Positions 35,008 to 44,708 are shown, counted from the stretch's first letter. The stretch: DNA of 64,000 nucleotides from an uncultured Candidatus Melainabacteria bacterium (GCA_934717855.1 CAKUZI010000009.1:17079-81078), one strand, 5' to 3'. Translations and numbers: made by a program. The notes: generated by a model from the sequence alone, not told the origin.

Positions 35008-35652
35008 ATGCCAAAAGACAACAATGGGGGAGAACCTCAAAACAACAACACAGAAACTTTCACAAAAGAACAAGTTCAACAAATGATTTCTGAAGCTGTT
35101 ACAAAAGCCAATGAAGAAACAGAAACAAAGTTCAAAAAACACATTGAAGATTTGAACAAAGAAAATGCTTCAAGAAGAATTGACTTGAAAGACAGCAAGG
35201 AATTGAAAAAAGTTCTTGCTGATGCACTTGGCTTGTCTGAAAAAGAAGTAAAAGAAACAGACCTTTTGAATGCAAAAATTACAGAGATTGTGAACAAAAA
35301 TCAGGAACTTGAAACAAAGTTCAATGAAGCAACAAAAAAGGCTGCATTACTCGAAAAACAAGCAACAGTTGCAAAAATTGCAAAAGAACTTGGTTTGAAA
35401 GACAAAGCAATGAGCTTGGTTCAGTTAGATACTGAAAATCTTGAAGAAGCTGTGAAAAAAGTTGCTGAAGATTACCCTGAATTGAAAGTGAATTATCAAG
35501 TGGGTGGAAGTAGCAACCCGGCAAACTTCAATAATTCTTCAATGCCTAACCCATACAAAAAGGAAACATTCAACCTTACAAAACAGGCAATGCTTGAAGC
35601 AAACAACCCAACACAGGCTGCTAAGTTCAAAGCAGAAGCTGGCTTGAAATAA
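35008..35652 (+). CDS. Capsid scaffolding protein
   Basis: A 214-residue, highly charged protein directly before the major capsid gene. ATG 35008 is chosen for AAAGGAG upstream. It has a disordered N-terminus, a long coiled coil (about 18-130, TKEQVQQMISEAVTKANEET), and a short C-terminal region ending in a capsid-binding-like helix. This is the layout of DUF4355-type phage scaffolds. Confidence 0.75.
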   Translation: MPKDNNGGEPQNNNTETFTKEQVQQMISEAVTKANEETETKFKKHIEDLNKENASRRIDLKDSKELKKVLADALGLSEKEVKETDLLNAKITEIVNKNQELETKFNEATKKAALLEKQATVAKIAKELGLKDKAMSLVQLDTENLEEAVKKVAEDYPELKVNYQVGGSSNPANFNNSSMPNPYKKETFNLTKQAMLEANNPTQAAKFKAEAGLK

Positions 35653-35701
35653 GGCTGAAGAAAAACAAGAGTATTACAACAAAACATAAGGAGAAAAACA
35701 C

Positions 35702-36733
35702 ATGGGAACTATTGTAACTATTAGCGGCTTGCCTATTGATTTAGAAAAAGTTGCTTCTTATTCATTAGAAGAAACAACCTACAATTCCAGCTTAGTTGAT
35801 TGTGGCATCATGGCAAGAGATGCTGAATTTGATGCTGTTGCTGCTGGAACTGGTACAACAGGCAAAATGCCATTTTGGAAAGATTTAAGCGGAGATTCTG
35901 AAGTTCTTCCTAGTGATGGTAACACACCATTGGCAACTTCAGACATTGGTGCTGGTTTAGATGCTTGTGCTATTAACCACAGAGGTAAGGCATTCAAAGT
36001 AAATGACCTTGTAAAAGAACTTGCGAAAGTTCAAGCAAATGATCCGGGTGCTGACCCTATGGCAGTTATTGCAAACCGTATTGGTGTTTACTGGGCTGGT
36101 GAATATCAAAGAATGTTGCTTGCTATCTTGAAAGGTGCATTTGCTGCAACTTCAATGTCAGCATTGGTTCTTGATGTAACAGGCGAAAGTGCAGCTGCTG
36201 ATAGAACAATCAATGCTGAAACTTTGATTGATGCAGAAGGCAAACTTGGTGATAGAGGTTCAAACCTTCAAGCAATTATGATGCACTCCGAAACTGAACG
36301 CAAATTGCGAAAAGATGACTTGATTGACTACATCAAGCCTTCAGAAGGTGGTAAGCCTATTGCTTATTATGGTGATAAACGTGTCTTGGTGAATGATGAA
36401 TTGCCTGTTGAAACTGTTGAAGTTGGACAGGATAGCAACAAAACGACTAAAACAATTTACACCACTTATTTGTTCGGTCCGGGTGCTGTTGCATTAGGTG
36501 AAGATGCTTCTCCTGATTACCCAACACTTGAAAACGACAGAGAAAAGCTAAAGGGTAACGACATCTTAATTACAAGACGTAAGAACATTATCCACCCTCG
36601 TGGTATTAAGTTCAAAGGCTCACCTGCTGGTGTTTCACCAACCAATGCAGAATTTGCAGTTGGTACAAACTGGGAAAGAGCATACGAACCTAAGAACATC
36701 AGAGTGGTACAATTCAAACACTTGCTTGCTTAG
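35702..36733 (+). CDS. Major capsid protein
   Basis: A 343-residue protein behind AAGGAG, following scaffold and flanked by terminators. The text (TGTTGKMPFWKDLSGDSEVL, then FKVNDLVKELAKVQANDP and NRIGVYWAGEYQRMLLAILK) matches coat proteins of the HK97-like fold that lack an N-terminal protease-cleaved arm. It forms the icosahedral shell. Confidence 0.85.
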   Translation: MGTIVTISGLPIDLEKVASYSLEETTYNSSLVDCGIMARDAEFDAVAAGTGTTGKMPFWKDLSGDSEVLPSDGNTPLATSDIGAGLDACAINHRGKAFKVNDLVKELAKVQANDPGADPMAVIANRIGVYWAGEYQRMLLAILKGAFAATSMSALVLDVTGESAAADRTINAETLIDAEGKLGDRGSNLQAIMMHSETERKLRKDDLIDYIKPSEGGKPIAYYGDKRVLVNDELPVETVEVGQDSNKTTKTIYTTYLFGPGAVALGEDASPDYPTLENDREKLKGNDILITRRKNIIHPRGIKFKGSPAGVSPTNAEFAVGTNWERAYEPKNIRVVQFKHLLA

Positions 36734-36752
36734 TTGCGTTTGTCATAAGAAA

Positions 36753-36780
36753 CAGGGGCTGTTTTCAGCCCTTGTTTTTT
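36753..36780 (+). terminator. Terminator after the major capsid gene
   Basis: CAGGGGCTG-TTTT-CAGCCCTTG (9 bp, one G-T), followed by TTTTTT. Placed directly after the most highly needed gene, it should lower expression of the connector genes beyond. Confidence 0.88.
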
Positions 36781-36800
36781 CTAATATAGGACTTTTCAAA

Positions 36801-37334
36801 ATGAAAACAATTACAATTAACAAAAAAGAAATTCCTGTGTATTGCACTGTTGAAGAAGCAAACCAATATTTTGCAGAAAAATTTGGTGCAGAATTATGGG
36901 AAGAACAAACTGAAGAAAACAAGGCAAGATTGCTTGTAACAGCAACACGAAAATTGAACAAATTGAAATTAAAAGGCTTTCCTTGCGACCAAACACAGCC
37001 TTTGTTGTTCCCTCGATACTTTAAGCCAAATTTTCTTTCAAAAAGAACTTATACTTCTGAAGCTCATGCTGTTACGGTTTACGGCAAATCACTTGTGTAT
37101 ATTGAACAATCAGAAGAAATGTTGTTTGCTTGTTGTGAAGAAGCATTTTCATTGATTAACAGAAATGAAGATTCAATTCATATAAAAAACCAAAAACTGG
37201 GAATTCAAAGCACAAGTATCATGGGCAATTCTGTTTCTTACACTGGATATGGGGCAGCAGAAGCTGTTCAATTATGCCCTGAAGCACTTGCTTGTGTTGA
37301 TATGTACTTAATTAAGGTTGCAAAGGTGGTGTAA
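36801..37334 (+). CDS. Head-tail connector (DnaT-like fold)
   Basis: A 177-residue protein from ATG 36801. The pattern VYCTVEEANQYFAEKFGAEL, then RLLVTATRKLNKLKLKGFPC and LLFPR, is that of the phage 'DnaT-like' adaptor family found directly after the capsid gene. It probably docks on the portal. Start selected by position, as no strong ribosome-binding site is visible. Confidence 0.72.
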   Translation: MKTITINKKEIPVYCTVEEANQYFAEKFGAELWEEQTEENKARLLVTATRKLNKLKLKGFPCDQTQPLLFPRYFKPNFLSKRTYTSEAHAVTVYGKSLVYIEQSEEMLFACCEEAFSLINRNEDSIHIKNQKLGIQSTSIMGNSVSYTGYGAAEAVQLCPEALACVDMYLIKVAKVV

Positions 37335-37335
37335 G

Positions 37336-37635
37336 ATGTTCAAACATTTTATGAACCAAACTTTCACTTTAAAAATTATTGATGGCACTGATGAATACAG
37401 TCAGCCAAATGTTGCAGAAACAAAAGAAAATTTACCTTGCAGAATACAGTGGAAAAACAAACTTATAATTTCAGGCAATGGACAGCAAAAGACTTCTGAA
37501 GGCAGTGTGCTAACAATGCAAGCTGCAAAAGTCGGTGATTTGATAGAACTGGAAGAAAAGGACTATTCAATCATTGCAGTAAGCCCTATGTACGATTTTG
37601 ACAATATTATGCAAGGCTATCTTCTTTATTTTTAG
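37336..37635 (+). CDS. Head closure / minor capsid protein
   Basis: A 99-residue beta-rich protein from ATG 37336 overlapping nothing, one base after the previous stop. Gene order (connector, this gene, HK97 gp10-like gene) and small beta-barrel composition suggest a head-closure or joining protein. Sequence similarity alone does not prove it. Confidence 0.6.
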   Translation: MFKHFMNQTFTLKIIDGTDEYSQPNVAETKENLPCRIQWKNKLIISGNGQQKTSEGSVLTMQAAKVGDLIELEEKDYSIIAVSPMYDFDNIMQGYLLYF

Positions 37636-37644
37636 GTGTTGCTT

Positions 37645-38052
37645 ATGAAAAGAGAATTTGAAATTGATGTGAAATGGTTTGGCAAAGCTGCTGCTGACAA
37701 AGTTATGAAAGCGGCAATGAAGGGATTGAAACAAGGTGCAGAAGTTGTTTCAGGCGAAAGCCAAAAACTTGCACCAGTTCTTTCAGGCACATTGAAAAGG
37801 TCAATTTGTGTTACTGAAGGGGGCTTGCCTGACTTACAACAATCTTTTGAAAAAGCAAAAACAAGAGATTTAAAAGAAGAAAAGGCTTCAGGACAACAAG
37901 AAGAAGCTGCTGTTTATGTTACTGCAAATACACCTTATGCACACAAACAGCATGAAGAAAACAGAAACCATTCAAAATTCCTTGAAAGAGGATTGCAGAA
38001 TGCTGAACACGTTATTCCAAAACTAATTGAAGGGCAGCTGAAGAAACTATGA
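37645..38052 (+). CDS. HK97 gp10-like head-tail joining protein
   Basis: A 135-residue protein from ATG 37645. It has the HK97 gp10 pattern: a helix with KAAMKGLKQGAEVVSGESQK, then LAPVLSGTLKRSI and the C-terminal ANTPYAHKQHEE...FLERGLQNAE. It overlaps the next gene by 4 bases. Confidence 0.82.
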   Translation: MKREFEIDVKWFGKAAADKVMKAAMKGLKQGAEVVSGESQKLAPVLSGTLKRSICVTEGGLPDLQQSFEKAKTRDLKEEKASGQQEEAAVYVTANTPYAHKQHEENRNHSKFLERGLQNAEHVIPKLIEGQLKKL

Positions 38053-38417
38053 ACGACATTATGAATGATATTAAAGACCATTTGATTGCTCAAAATATCT
38101 GCAAAAAAAATGAATTAAAATTCAATATTGCCGATAGTAGCAATGATGTAACAGTTTTATGGCTTTACGGTGGCTACAAGCAGCCTGTTGGCACTTCAAA
38201 AACTATTCAGGTGAAAACATATTCAACAAAGCCTGAAATTGCAAAAGAACGCATTCAGCAGTTGTTTGATGCACTAATTTCAAGAGAACCAAACAGAATT
38301 TCAACAATAAACAATAAAAAAATGCGAGTTGTTGAAAGTCAGCCACCATTTTTTGAAGAAAAAGACACACAAAACAGATTTGTATGGGTATTCAATATAA
38401 CAGTAACGGCTTTTTAG
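38049..38417 (+). CDS. Tail completion / terminator protein
   Basis: A 122-residue protein between the gp10-like gene and the tail tube, the usual place of the tail terminator. It starts with a helix (MNDIMNDIKDHLIAQNICKK) followed by alternating beta strands (TIQVKTYSTKPEIAKERIQQ), consistent with the gpU-like fold. Assignment mainly by position. Confidence 0.6.
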   Translation: MNDIMNDIKDHLIAQNICKKNELKFNIADSSNDVTVLWLYGGYKQPVGTSKTIQVKTYSTKPEIAKERIQQLFDALISREPNRISTINNKKMRVVESQPPFFEEKDTQNRFVWVFNITVTAF

Positions 38418-38440
38418 CCAAAAAGTAAAGGAGAAAAACA

Positions 38441-38992
38441 ATGACATTAGAAGTTCAACAAAATGTGTTGGGTGTTACTGAAGCATACATTGCAAAAGTA
38501 ACCACAAACACTTCAACAACTTATGAAACAGGTACAAAAATGAAGTTGCCTGATCTTAGTTCAATGGAAATTACAAAGACAACTGAAAAAAAAGAAGCAA
38601 AAGCTGGCTTGAAAGTTGTTGATTCTTTCACACTTCAAACAGGGTTTGATGTGAAATTTAAGAATGTAAATATTCCACTTGATGTTCTTGCACTTATCAA
38701 CGGTTCTGAAGTTACGCAAACAGGTGAAACTGGAACTGGTAAGGCATCAGTTATTGAAACTGAAAGTCAAGTGCCTGTTATGTTTAATTTAGAAGCAAAA
38801 TCTGATTTGATTAACGGACAAGCAGCAGACATTCATGTTGAAATGTACTGTGTTAAAGGTATTCTTGACGTTAAAACAACAGCTGATGACTATTGGACTT
38901 GTTCATTTGAAGGCAGTGCATTTGCAAGAAAGAAAGATGGTGCTTATCGAGAACTCAGCATCAACGAAACAGACACTGCTATTGCTGGATAA
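38441..38992 (+). CDS. Major tail tube protein
   Basis: A 183-residue beta-rich protein behind AAAGGAG, before the tail chaperones and tape measure. It has a strand-loop pattern (TKMKLPDLSSMEITKTTEKK, AGLKVVDSFTLQTGFDVKF) like phage tail tube proteins. A strong terminator follows at 39013, as expected for a highly expressed structural gene. Confidence 0.77.
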   Translation: MTLEVQQNVLGVTEAYIAKVTTNTSTTYETGTKMKLPDLSSMEITKTTEKKEAKAGLKVVDSFTLQTGFDVKFKNVNIPLDVLALINGSEVTQTGETGTGKASVIETESQVPVMFNLEAKSDLINGQAADIHVEMYCVKGILDVKTTADDYWTCSFEGSAFARKKDGAYRELSINETDTAIAG

Positions 38993-39012
38993 TTTCTATA
39001 TTTATGTAAAAA

Positions 39013-39040
39013 GAACCCCTGAAAAATGGGGTTCTTTTTT
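39013..39040. terminator. Terminator after the tail tube gene
   Basis: GAACCCC, an 8-base loop, GGGGTTC, then TTTTTT; an A-run precedes it. It lowers transcription into the chaperone and tape-measure genes. Confidence 0.88.
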
Positions 39041-39061
39041 GTATCAAGAAGGAGAAATGAA

Positions 39062-39478
39062 ATGACACTTGAAAAAATTATTACACCAAAAGTTGAAATC
39101 ACTTTGTTTGGTAAAAAATACAACTGTGAAATGAAAATCAGAAACTATGCTGTATTAAGAGAACGCACAGGAGTAAGAGAACACGAACTGTTGAAAGGCT
39201 TAATGGATGGAGATATTAAGTTTATTGTTTATGCAATTTGGGCTTCAACTTTAATTTTTGCAAAGTTTGATGAAACAGAACCAATAAAAGTGAAAAAAGA
39301 AATTCCAATGGAAAAACTTTTCAAACTTTCACTGCAAGAATTGAACGTGTTAGGCAATCAAGTTGCACAAGCAATTCAAGCATCTTTGCCTGAACCTTCA
39401 GAAAAAGAAAAGGCACTTGCAGAAAAAAAGCTAAGTGTGGCAACAAAACCAAAGCCACAGAAAAAAAGTATGAAATAG
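39062..39478 (+). CDS. Tail assembly chaperone, short form (gpG-like)
   Basis: A 138-residue protein from ATG 39062; an ATG at 39057 with the better-placed AAGGAG stops after two codons. It has the LFGKKYNCEMKIRNYAVLRE beginning common in tail chaperones and a basic tail. It occupies the position before the tape measure and ends just after a run of seven A that allows a frame change into the downstream frame (see the long form). Confidence 0.8.
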   Translation: MTLEKIITPKVEITLFGKKYNCEMKIRNYAVLRERTGVREHELLKGLMDGDIKFIVYAIWASTLIFAKFDETEPIKVKKEIPMEKLFKLSLQELNVLGNQVAQAIQASLPEPSEKEKALAEKKLSVATKPKPQKKSMK

Positions 39479-39678
39479 ACTACGCATTTTTATATTATGC
39501 AACGTGTGTGCATTTGCACTTATCTGAAAAGATTTTTTGGTGCAGCACTCACAGAAAAATTGTTGATTTGCTTGATATTGACAGGGAAGTCAACACACTA
39601 CCTGAAGATAAAAAGAAAAAACAAAATCAGCCTTCAGATAAAAAACTAAGTTTGCAAGAAGTAAAAAAACTTTTATAG
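39062..39678 (+). CDS. Tail assembly chaperone, frameshifted long form (gpGT-like)
   Basis: A second frame, -1 relative to the short form, is open across 39460-39678 and has no start codon with a ribosome-binding site. The seven A at 39461-39467 (CAG AAA AAA AGT in frame 0) sit 8 bases before the frame-0 stop. A -1 slip there adds about 71 residues (starting KYEIDYAFLYYATCVHLHL and ending EVKKLL). This is the usual arrangement of tail chaperones in long-tailed phages. Slippage could be ribosomal or transcriptional, since adding one A gives the same product. Confidence 0.75.
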
Positions 39679-39690
39679 GAGAGAAAACCA

Positions 39691-42600
39691 ATGACAACAA
39701 CAGCTGGACAAGTTGCCGTAAAATTGAATATTGACAAAAGCCAATTTGAAGCTGGAATGAACAGTGCAAAAAAATCTGTTGATTTACTTTCAGTTGCACT
39801 TGGCAGCCTTGCTTCTGTCGGTGCTGGTGCAATGTTGTTGAATATCGGAAAACAAGCCTTGAAAGCATCTTCTGACTTTGAACAAGCAAATGTTCAGTTT
39901 GGGGTTATGCTTGGAAGTGCTGAAAAAGCAAGCAAACTTGTAAACGAATTGCAGAATATGGCAAATGTTACACCATTTGAAACACAAGATTTGCTGGATG
40001 CTTCAAAAACTTTGTTAAACTTTGGCACAAACCTTGAAGAAATTCTTCCTGATTTGCAAATGCTTGGTGATATTTCAGGGGGTAATAGGGAAAGAATGCG
40101 TTCAATGACACTGGCATTTTCTCAAATGTCATCTGCTGGTCGTTTGATGGGGCAAGATTTGCTTCAAATGATTAACGCAGGTTTCAACCCTTTGCAAGTT
40201 ATTTCAGAAAAGACTGGCAAATCAATGGCAGAATTGAAAGACGAAATGGGAGAAGGCAAAATTTCTGTTGAAATGGTGAAGCAAGCCTTCAAAGATGCGA
40301 CTTCAGAGGGTGGCAGATTTTATGGAATGATGGACAAACAAAGTGAAACCCTTGAAGGTCGTTTTTCCACTTTAAATGATGCCTATACCTTGATGATTAG
40401 AAGTATTTCTGATGGTGCATTGCCTGTTATTAAGCAAGAAGTTATTGAAGTAACAAAACTTGTTGAAAAAACAACAGAAAACATTGCTGCTTTCAAAGAA
40501 TGGGCTGCTGTAAATCAAACAACACTTTATGGCTTGCAAAATGCAAGTATTGCGATTGCTGGGGCTGTTGTTGGTAGCACTGCACTTGCAAAAATTATTC
40601 CACAAGTACAAACAGCTTATGCTGCTGCAACTGCAACGATTGAAGCAGAAGCTGCTGCACAAACTGCATTAAGTTATGCACAAAAAGTTGCTGCTGCTGA
40701 AGAAGTCGGACTTTATCAAGCAACACTGGCTTACAATGCAGCCTTAGCAACAGAAAACACACAACTTATTTCAGCTGCAAAGGCAAATTTGCAAGAAGCA
40801 CAAGCAACACAGGCTGCTGCCGTTGCAAAAGTTGAAGCCACAACTGCTACTGCTGCAAATACAAAAGCAAGTTCTGCACAATTATTGATGACTGGCAACT
40901 TATCAAGAGCAATTAAAGTGGCTACTGTTGAAGTGAAGGCTTTCACTGCTGCTTTGCTTTCAAACCCCTTAACTTGGGTAACTGTTGCAGTTGGTGCTGG
41001 TGCTGCTGCTTGGTGGAAATACCAGCAAGCCGTTCACGAAACAGAAAATGCCATCAAAGACTTGAATGCAGCACAAGACCAAAATGTTGATACAACAACT
41101 GATGCAATTAGAACAATTAAAGAGCTTCAGGGTGTTAAAAAATTGGATTATGACCAAACCAAAAGGCTTGATGAAGCTATCCAATACTTAACAGACAAAT
41201 ACCCTAACTATATCAACAAATTGAAGCAAGAATTGGCACTAAAAGGGCAGATTTCACAAGCAACTGCTGAACAGATTGCAAATGAATTAACCCTTGCAAA
41301 AGTTAAGCAATTAACAGAGAAAAAGCAGAAAATTGACAAAAAAGTTAAAAATTCTGTGAAGGGTTATAAGCAATCACAAGTTATAAGAGCAGCACGTTTT
41401 GGCACTCCAATTCCTACTGAAAATACAGGCAGACTTGGTGCAAGTAAATCTTTGCAACGAGATCAGGACATGGTGAATAAGGAATTGGAAAAAGTAAAAA
41501 AGGAACGTAGGGCAATAGTGAATGAATTGACCAGTTTGAATGTTCAGGCTTCTTCTTATTCCCCTTCAACTTCAACTGCAAGCACCAGTAAAAAGAAGAA
41601 AAAGAAAACGGACAAACAACTTGCGGCAGAAGCAAAGGCAGCAGCAAAAGAAGCACTAGAATACAAACTTGCTTTGCTTGATGTTGAAAGATACAAAACT
41701 GAAAGAACTGATGCTGAAATCTACAAATATGAACTTAAAAAAGCAGATTTGAAAATTGCAGCAGCGAAAAAAGGCACTTCAGAATATGCACAAGCATTGG
41801 CTGAAAAATTGCAACTTGAAAGAGATTATGAAAAATCTTTGAAAGATTTGCAAAGTTCAAAGGTTGTTGATGATTTGACCTACAACAAACAGGAAATTGA
41901 CAACAAACTTGCCATAATTCAGCTTGAATATGATGCACATAAAATTTCAAAAACACAAATGCTTCAAACTGAAATTCAGTTCATCAATCAGAAGAAACAG
42001 CTTGAAATGGCTGCACTTGAAGAACAGCTAAAACTTGTAAAAGGCAATGCAGCTGAAGAAGTGAAAATAAAACGTGCAAGCCAAAAAACAATGGAAGATT
42101 ACAACATTGAAGCTAACAGAAAAGCCCTTGAATTATGGGAACATCAACATGAAGCCTTCAAGAACGTAACTTCTGACATATCAAGTGGCTGGGGTTCAAC
42201 AATTTCTGATTTGCTGAATGGCAATTTGACATTTGAAGGTGCTTTGAGTTCGTTGGTTGACACTGTTCTTAATTCTTTTGGCAATATGTGTGGCACTATG
42301 GTTCAAAACTGGGTTGCTGACCACTTGACAATGGAAACAGTAACAAAACTTTTTGGAATTCAAAAAGTTGCAACTGACCAAATGATAAATGCAAGCAATG
42401 CTGGTGTGATTGCAAGCAATACAGCAGTAACAGCAAGCAATATTACAACAGCAGCTTCTGAAGGTACATTGTCAGCAACAGGGGCAGTTCTTGCAACTAC
42501 CAACACAGCAGTTGCAGTTTCTGCTGGGGCAGCAGCAACAACACAAGCAGCTGCTGCTGGCACTATGGTTGCAGCTTCAGGCACAATGGCTGCTGGGGCT

Positions 42601-43236
42601 TCTGCATTGCTTGCACCTACAATGAAATTGTCAGCTGCTATGGCTGCATTAGCATTGAGTTCAGGGGCTTCTGCTGCAAATATGTCATTGATTGCACTTT
42701 CAACTGGTTTATTTACTTTAGAAGCAACGGTTGCAAGCCTTACATCATTGATGCTGAATGTTTCGCTGGGTGTACTGGCTGCAACATCTCAACTTGCGGC
42801 AAAAGGTATGGCAAACTTAGCAGTAGCGAACGCAGCAAACAGTGCTGCAATGATACCTTTTGTCGGTTGGATGATGGCACCGGGTGCAGCTATGGCAACA
42901 GGGTTGAGCATTGCCGCTGGTTCTGCAATGGTTCAGTTTCGTGAAAAAGGTGGTGAAGTTAAAAAAGGTCAGCCTTATATTGTTGGCGAAAAAAGACCTG
43001 AATTATTCATTCCTGATAGAAACGGAAGAATAGAACCAAACTTGAATTCATTGGCTGGTGGTGGTGATGGTGGTGTTTCAAGCACTGTTTACAATACACC
43101 AGTAACAATTTCAGTACAAGCAAATGATGCTGCAAGTTTTGCAAGCAAGATTGATGAATTAACTGACAGAATTCATTCAAACTTAGAAAAGAAAATTAAA
43201 CGCAGACAACTTGCACCATTAGGGGGTAAAGCATAA
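39691..43236 (+). CDS. Tape measure protein
   Basis: A 1181-residue protein that sets tail length and exits with DNA. The N-terminal domain (residues about 5-230) matches tape-measure proteins: VKLNIDKSQFEAGMNSAKKS, SDFEQANVQFGVMLGSAEKA, VTPFETQDLLDASKTLLNFG, ISGGNRERMRSMTLAFSQMS. Long helical and Ala-rich segments follow, with hydrophobic stretches (about 405-425 and 920-1085). At about 1.5 angstrom per residue this suggests a tail of roughly 150-180 nm (family rule, inference). Confidence 0.93.
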   Translation: MTTTAGQVAVKLNIDKSQFEAGMNSAKKSVDLLSVALGSLASVGAGAMLLNIGKQALKASSDFEQANVQFGVMLGSAEKASKLVNELQNMANVTPFETQDLLDASKTLLNFGTNLEEILPDLQMLGDISGGNRERMRSMTLAFSQMSSAGRLMGQDLLQMINAGFNPLQVISEKTGKSMAELKDEMGEGKISVEMVKQAFKDATSEGGRFYGMMDKQSETLEGRFSTLNDAYTLMIRSISDGALPVIKQEVIEVTKLVEKTTENIAAFKEWAAVNQTTLYGLQNASIAIAGAVVGSTALAKIIPQVQTAYAAATATIEAEAAAQTALSYAQKVAAAEEVGLYQATLAYNAALATENTQLISAAKANLQEAQATQAAAVAKVEATTATAANTKASSAQLLMTGNLSRAIKVATVEVKAFTAALLSNPLTWVTVAVGAGAAAWWKYQQAVHETENAIKDLNAAQDQNVDTTTDAIRTIKELQGVKKLDYDQTKRLDEAIQYLTDKYPNYINKLKQELALKGQISQATAEQIANELTLAKVKQLTEKKQKIDKKVKNSVKGYKQSQVIRAARFGTPIPTENTGRLGASKSLQRDQDMVNKELEKVKKERRAIVNELTSLNVQASSYSPSTSTASTSKKKKKKTDKQLAAEAKAAAKEALEYKLALLDVERYKTERTDAEIYKYELKKADLKIAAAKKGTSEYAQALAEKLQLERDYEKSLKDLQSSKVVDDLTYNKQEIDNKLAIIQLEYDAHKISKTQMLQTEIQFINQKKQLEMAALEEQLKLVKGNAAEEVKIKRASQKTMEDYNIEANRKALELWEHQHEAFKNVTSDISSGWGSTISDLLNGNLTFEGALSSLVDTVLNSFGNMCGTMVQNWVADHLTMETVTKLFGIQKVATDQMINASNAGVIASNTAVTASNITTAASEGTLSATGAVLATTNTAVAVSAGAAATTQAAAAGTMVAASGTMAAGASALLAPTMKLSAAMAALALSSGASAANMSLIALSTGLFTLEATVASLTSLMLNVSLGVLAATSQLAAKGMANLAVANAANSAAMIPFVGWMMAPGAAMATGLSIAAGSAMVQFREKGGEVKKGQPYIVGEKRPELFIPDRNGRIEPNLNSLAGGGDGGVSSTVYNTPVTISVQANDAASFASKIDELTDRIHSNLEKKIKRRQLAPLGGKA

Positions 43237-43838
43237 TGAGCAACTTTATTTTGCCTACTTTTCAGGGGTGGTCTTATGAAAAGACCATTACCCCTGTGTG
43301 GGATACTCAAACATATAAAAGCAAAAGTGGGAGAGAAACTCGAATTCAGAACTGGAAATTTCCACGTTACAAAATTGCTGTTACATATAACTTTATGACT
43401 GACAACAATATTGAAAGTGTTTCACTCGATAAAGGCGATATTGAAAGAATGCAAGGTTTCTTCAATGCCGTTGGTGGTTCTTTTGATGATTTCTTGTATT
43501 TAGATGACACAGAAAACTTTGTTGAAAATCAAGCCTTTGGTGTTGGAGATGGACAAACAACAATCTTTCAGTTGGTTAGAAATCACCCTTACTGGGCTGA
43601 ACCTATCAATGGAATTCACGAAAAACCCAAAATTTTTGTTGATGGTGTTGAAGCTGAATGTGAAGTTGATGCTTATGGTGTTGTAACCTTTGCAGAACCA
43701 CCAGCAGCAGACAGTGTGCTTAGTTGGACTGGCAGATATTATTTCAGAGTTAGGTTTGAAGATGACCAGCTTGACTTAGGCAGAACTTGGGTTTCTTTGT
43801 GGGAAAATATCGAACTTAAAATGATAACGGTGAAATAG
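43236..43838 (+). CDS. DUF2460 distal tail protein (GTA gp12-like)
   Basis: A 200-residue protein directly after the tape measure (start overlaps its stop). FILPTFQGWSYEKTITPVWD, then a MQGFFNAVGGSFDDFLYLDD segment, is the DUF2460 signature. In Rhodobacter capsulatus GTA this family forms the distal tail ring. The next three genes keep the same order as in the GTA. Confidence 0.85.
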   Translation: MSNFILPTFQGWSYEKTITPVWDTQTYKSKSGRETRIQNWKFPRYKIAVTYNFMTDNNIESVSLDKGDIERMQGFFNAVGGSFDDFLYLDDTENFVENQAFGVGDGQTTIFQLVRNHPYWAEPINGIHEKPKIFVDGVEAECEVDAYGVVTFAEPPAADSVLSWTGRYYFRVRFEDDQLDLGRTWVSLWENIELKMITVK

Positions 43839-44708
43839 ATGAAACAATGCAGTGAAGAATTGAAACACTTTTTGGCAACGATTGAAGCCGAAAAATTAAG
43901 AATTGCTGACCTTTACACATTCAACCTTACAAATGGCACAGTGTTGAGGTTCACAAGTGCTGATTTTGATGTCAAGTACAATGGTGCTACTTACAGCAAA
44001 AAAAATGCTTGTATTTCAAGAAGTTCAATGACGTGGGAAACAGGGCTTTCAGTTGATGATGTAACAATCGAATTCAACCCATCAGAAAGAGATGTGCTGG
44101 GTGATATTACACTTGTGCAAGCCTTCAGAAATGGAAGTTTTGACGGTGCAAAAGTTCAGATTGATTTGGCATTTTACACTGATGGCTGGAACAGTGAACC
44201 AAAAGTGCTTGAAAAACTGTTTGCTGGCACATTAGACGTTGAAGAAGTTGGCGGCTCTTATGTGAAATGTTCAGCTAAAAGCTACACAGAACTTTTGAAC
44301 AGTTCTTTCCCTACTCATGTTTATCAGGCTTCTTGCTGTTATTCCCTTTATGGTGCTGGCTGTAATGTGGACAGAAAAAACTTTTCACAAGCTGGCTATG
44401 TGCTACAAAACAGCACTAAAAAAATAATAAATTGCAGCTTTTCAAAGCCTGTGGGCTATTTTCAGAATGGGGTTGTTACTTTTCTAACTGGCAAAAATGC
44501 AAATGTGAAAAGGTCGGTAAAAATTCACGAAAAATCTTATTTGCAGCTTTCAACACCATTGCAATATGAACCAGCCATTGGTGATAAGTTTGAAGTCGCT
44601 GCTGGCTGCAATAAAACCATTGCAACGTGTCAGAACAAGTTCAACAACAAAGCAAATTTTTCAGGCACTCCATTTGTGCCACAAGCAGAAAGTACAGCAA
44701 AATTTTAA
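43839..44708 (+). CDS. DUF2163 / BR0599-type tail hub protein (GTA gp13-like)
   Basis: A 289-residue protein with the DUF2163 N-terminal domain (LADLYTF-like, LRFTSADFDVKYNGATYSKK) and a C-terminal BR0599-type region containing CCYSLYGAGCNVD and CNKTIATCQNKFNN...NFSGTPFVP. Conserved cysteines suggest an Fe-S or disulfide site known in GTA gp13. It begins one base after the preceding stop. Confidence 0.87.
   Translation: MKQCSEELKHFLATIEAEKLRIADLYTFNLTNGTVLRFTSADFDVKYNGATYSKKNACISRSSMTWETGLSVDDVTIEFNPSERDVLGDITLVQAFRNGSFDGAKVQIDLAFYTDGWNSEPKVLEKLFAGTLDVEEVGGSYVKCSAKSYTELLNSSFPTHVYQASCCYSLYGAGCNVDRKNFSQAGYVLQNSTKKIINCSFSKPVGYFQNGVVTFLTGKNANVKRSVKIHEKSYLQLSTPLQYEPAIGDKFEVAAGCNKTIATCQNKFNNKANFSGTPFVPQAESTAKF

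Noticed and set aside
42360..42584. Long minus-strand frame opposite the Ala-rich part of the tape measure
   Set aside because: A shadow of the Ala/Thr-rich coding sequence; no start signals.
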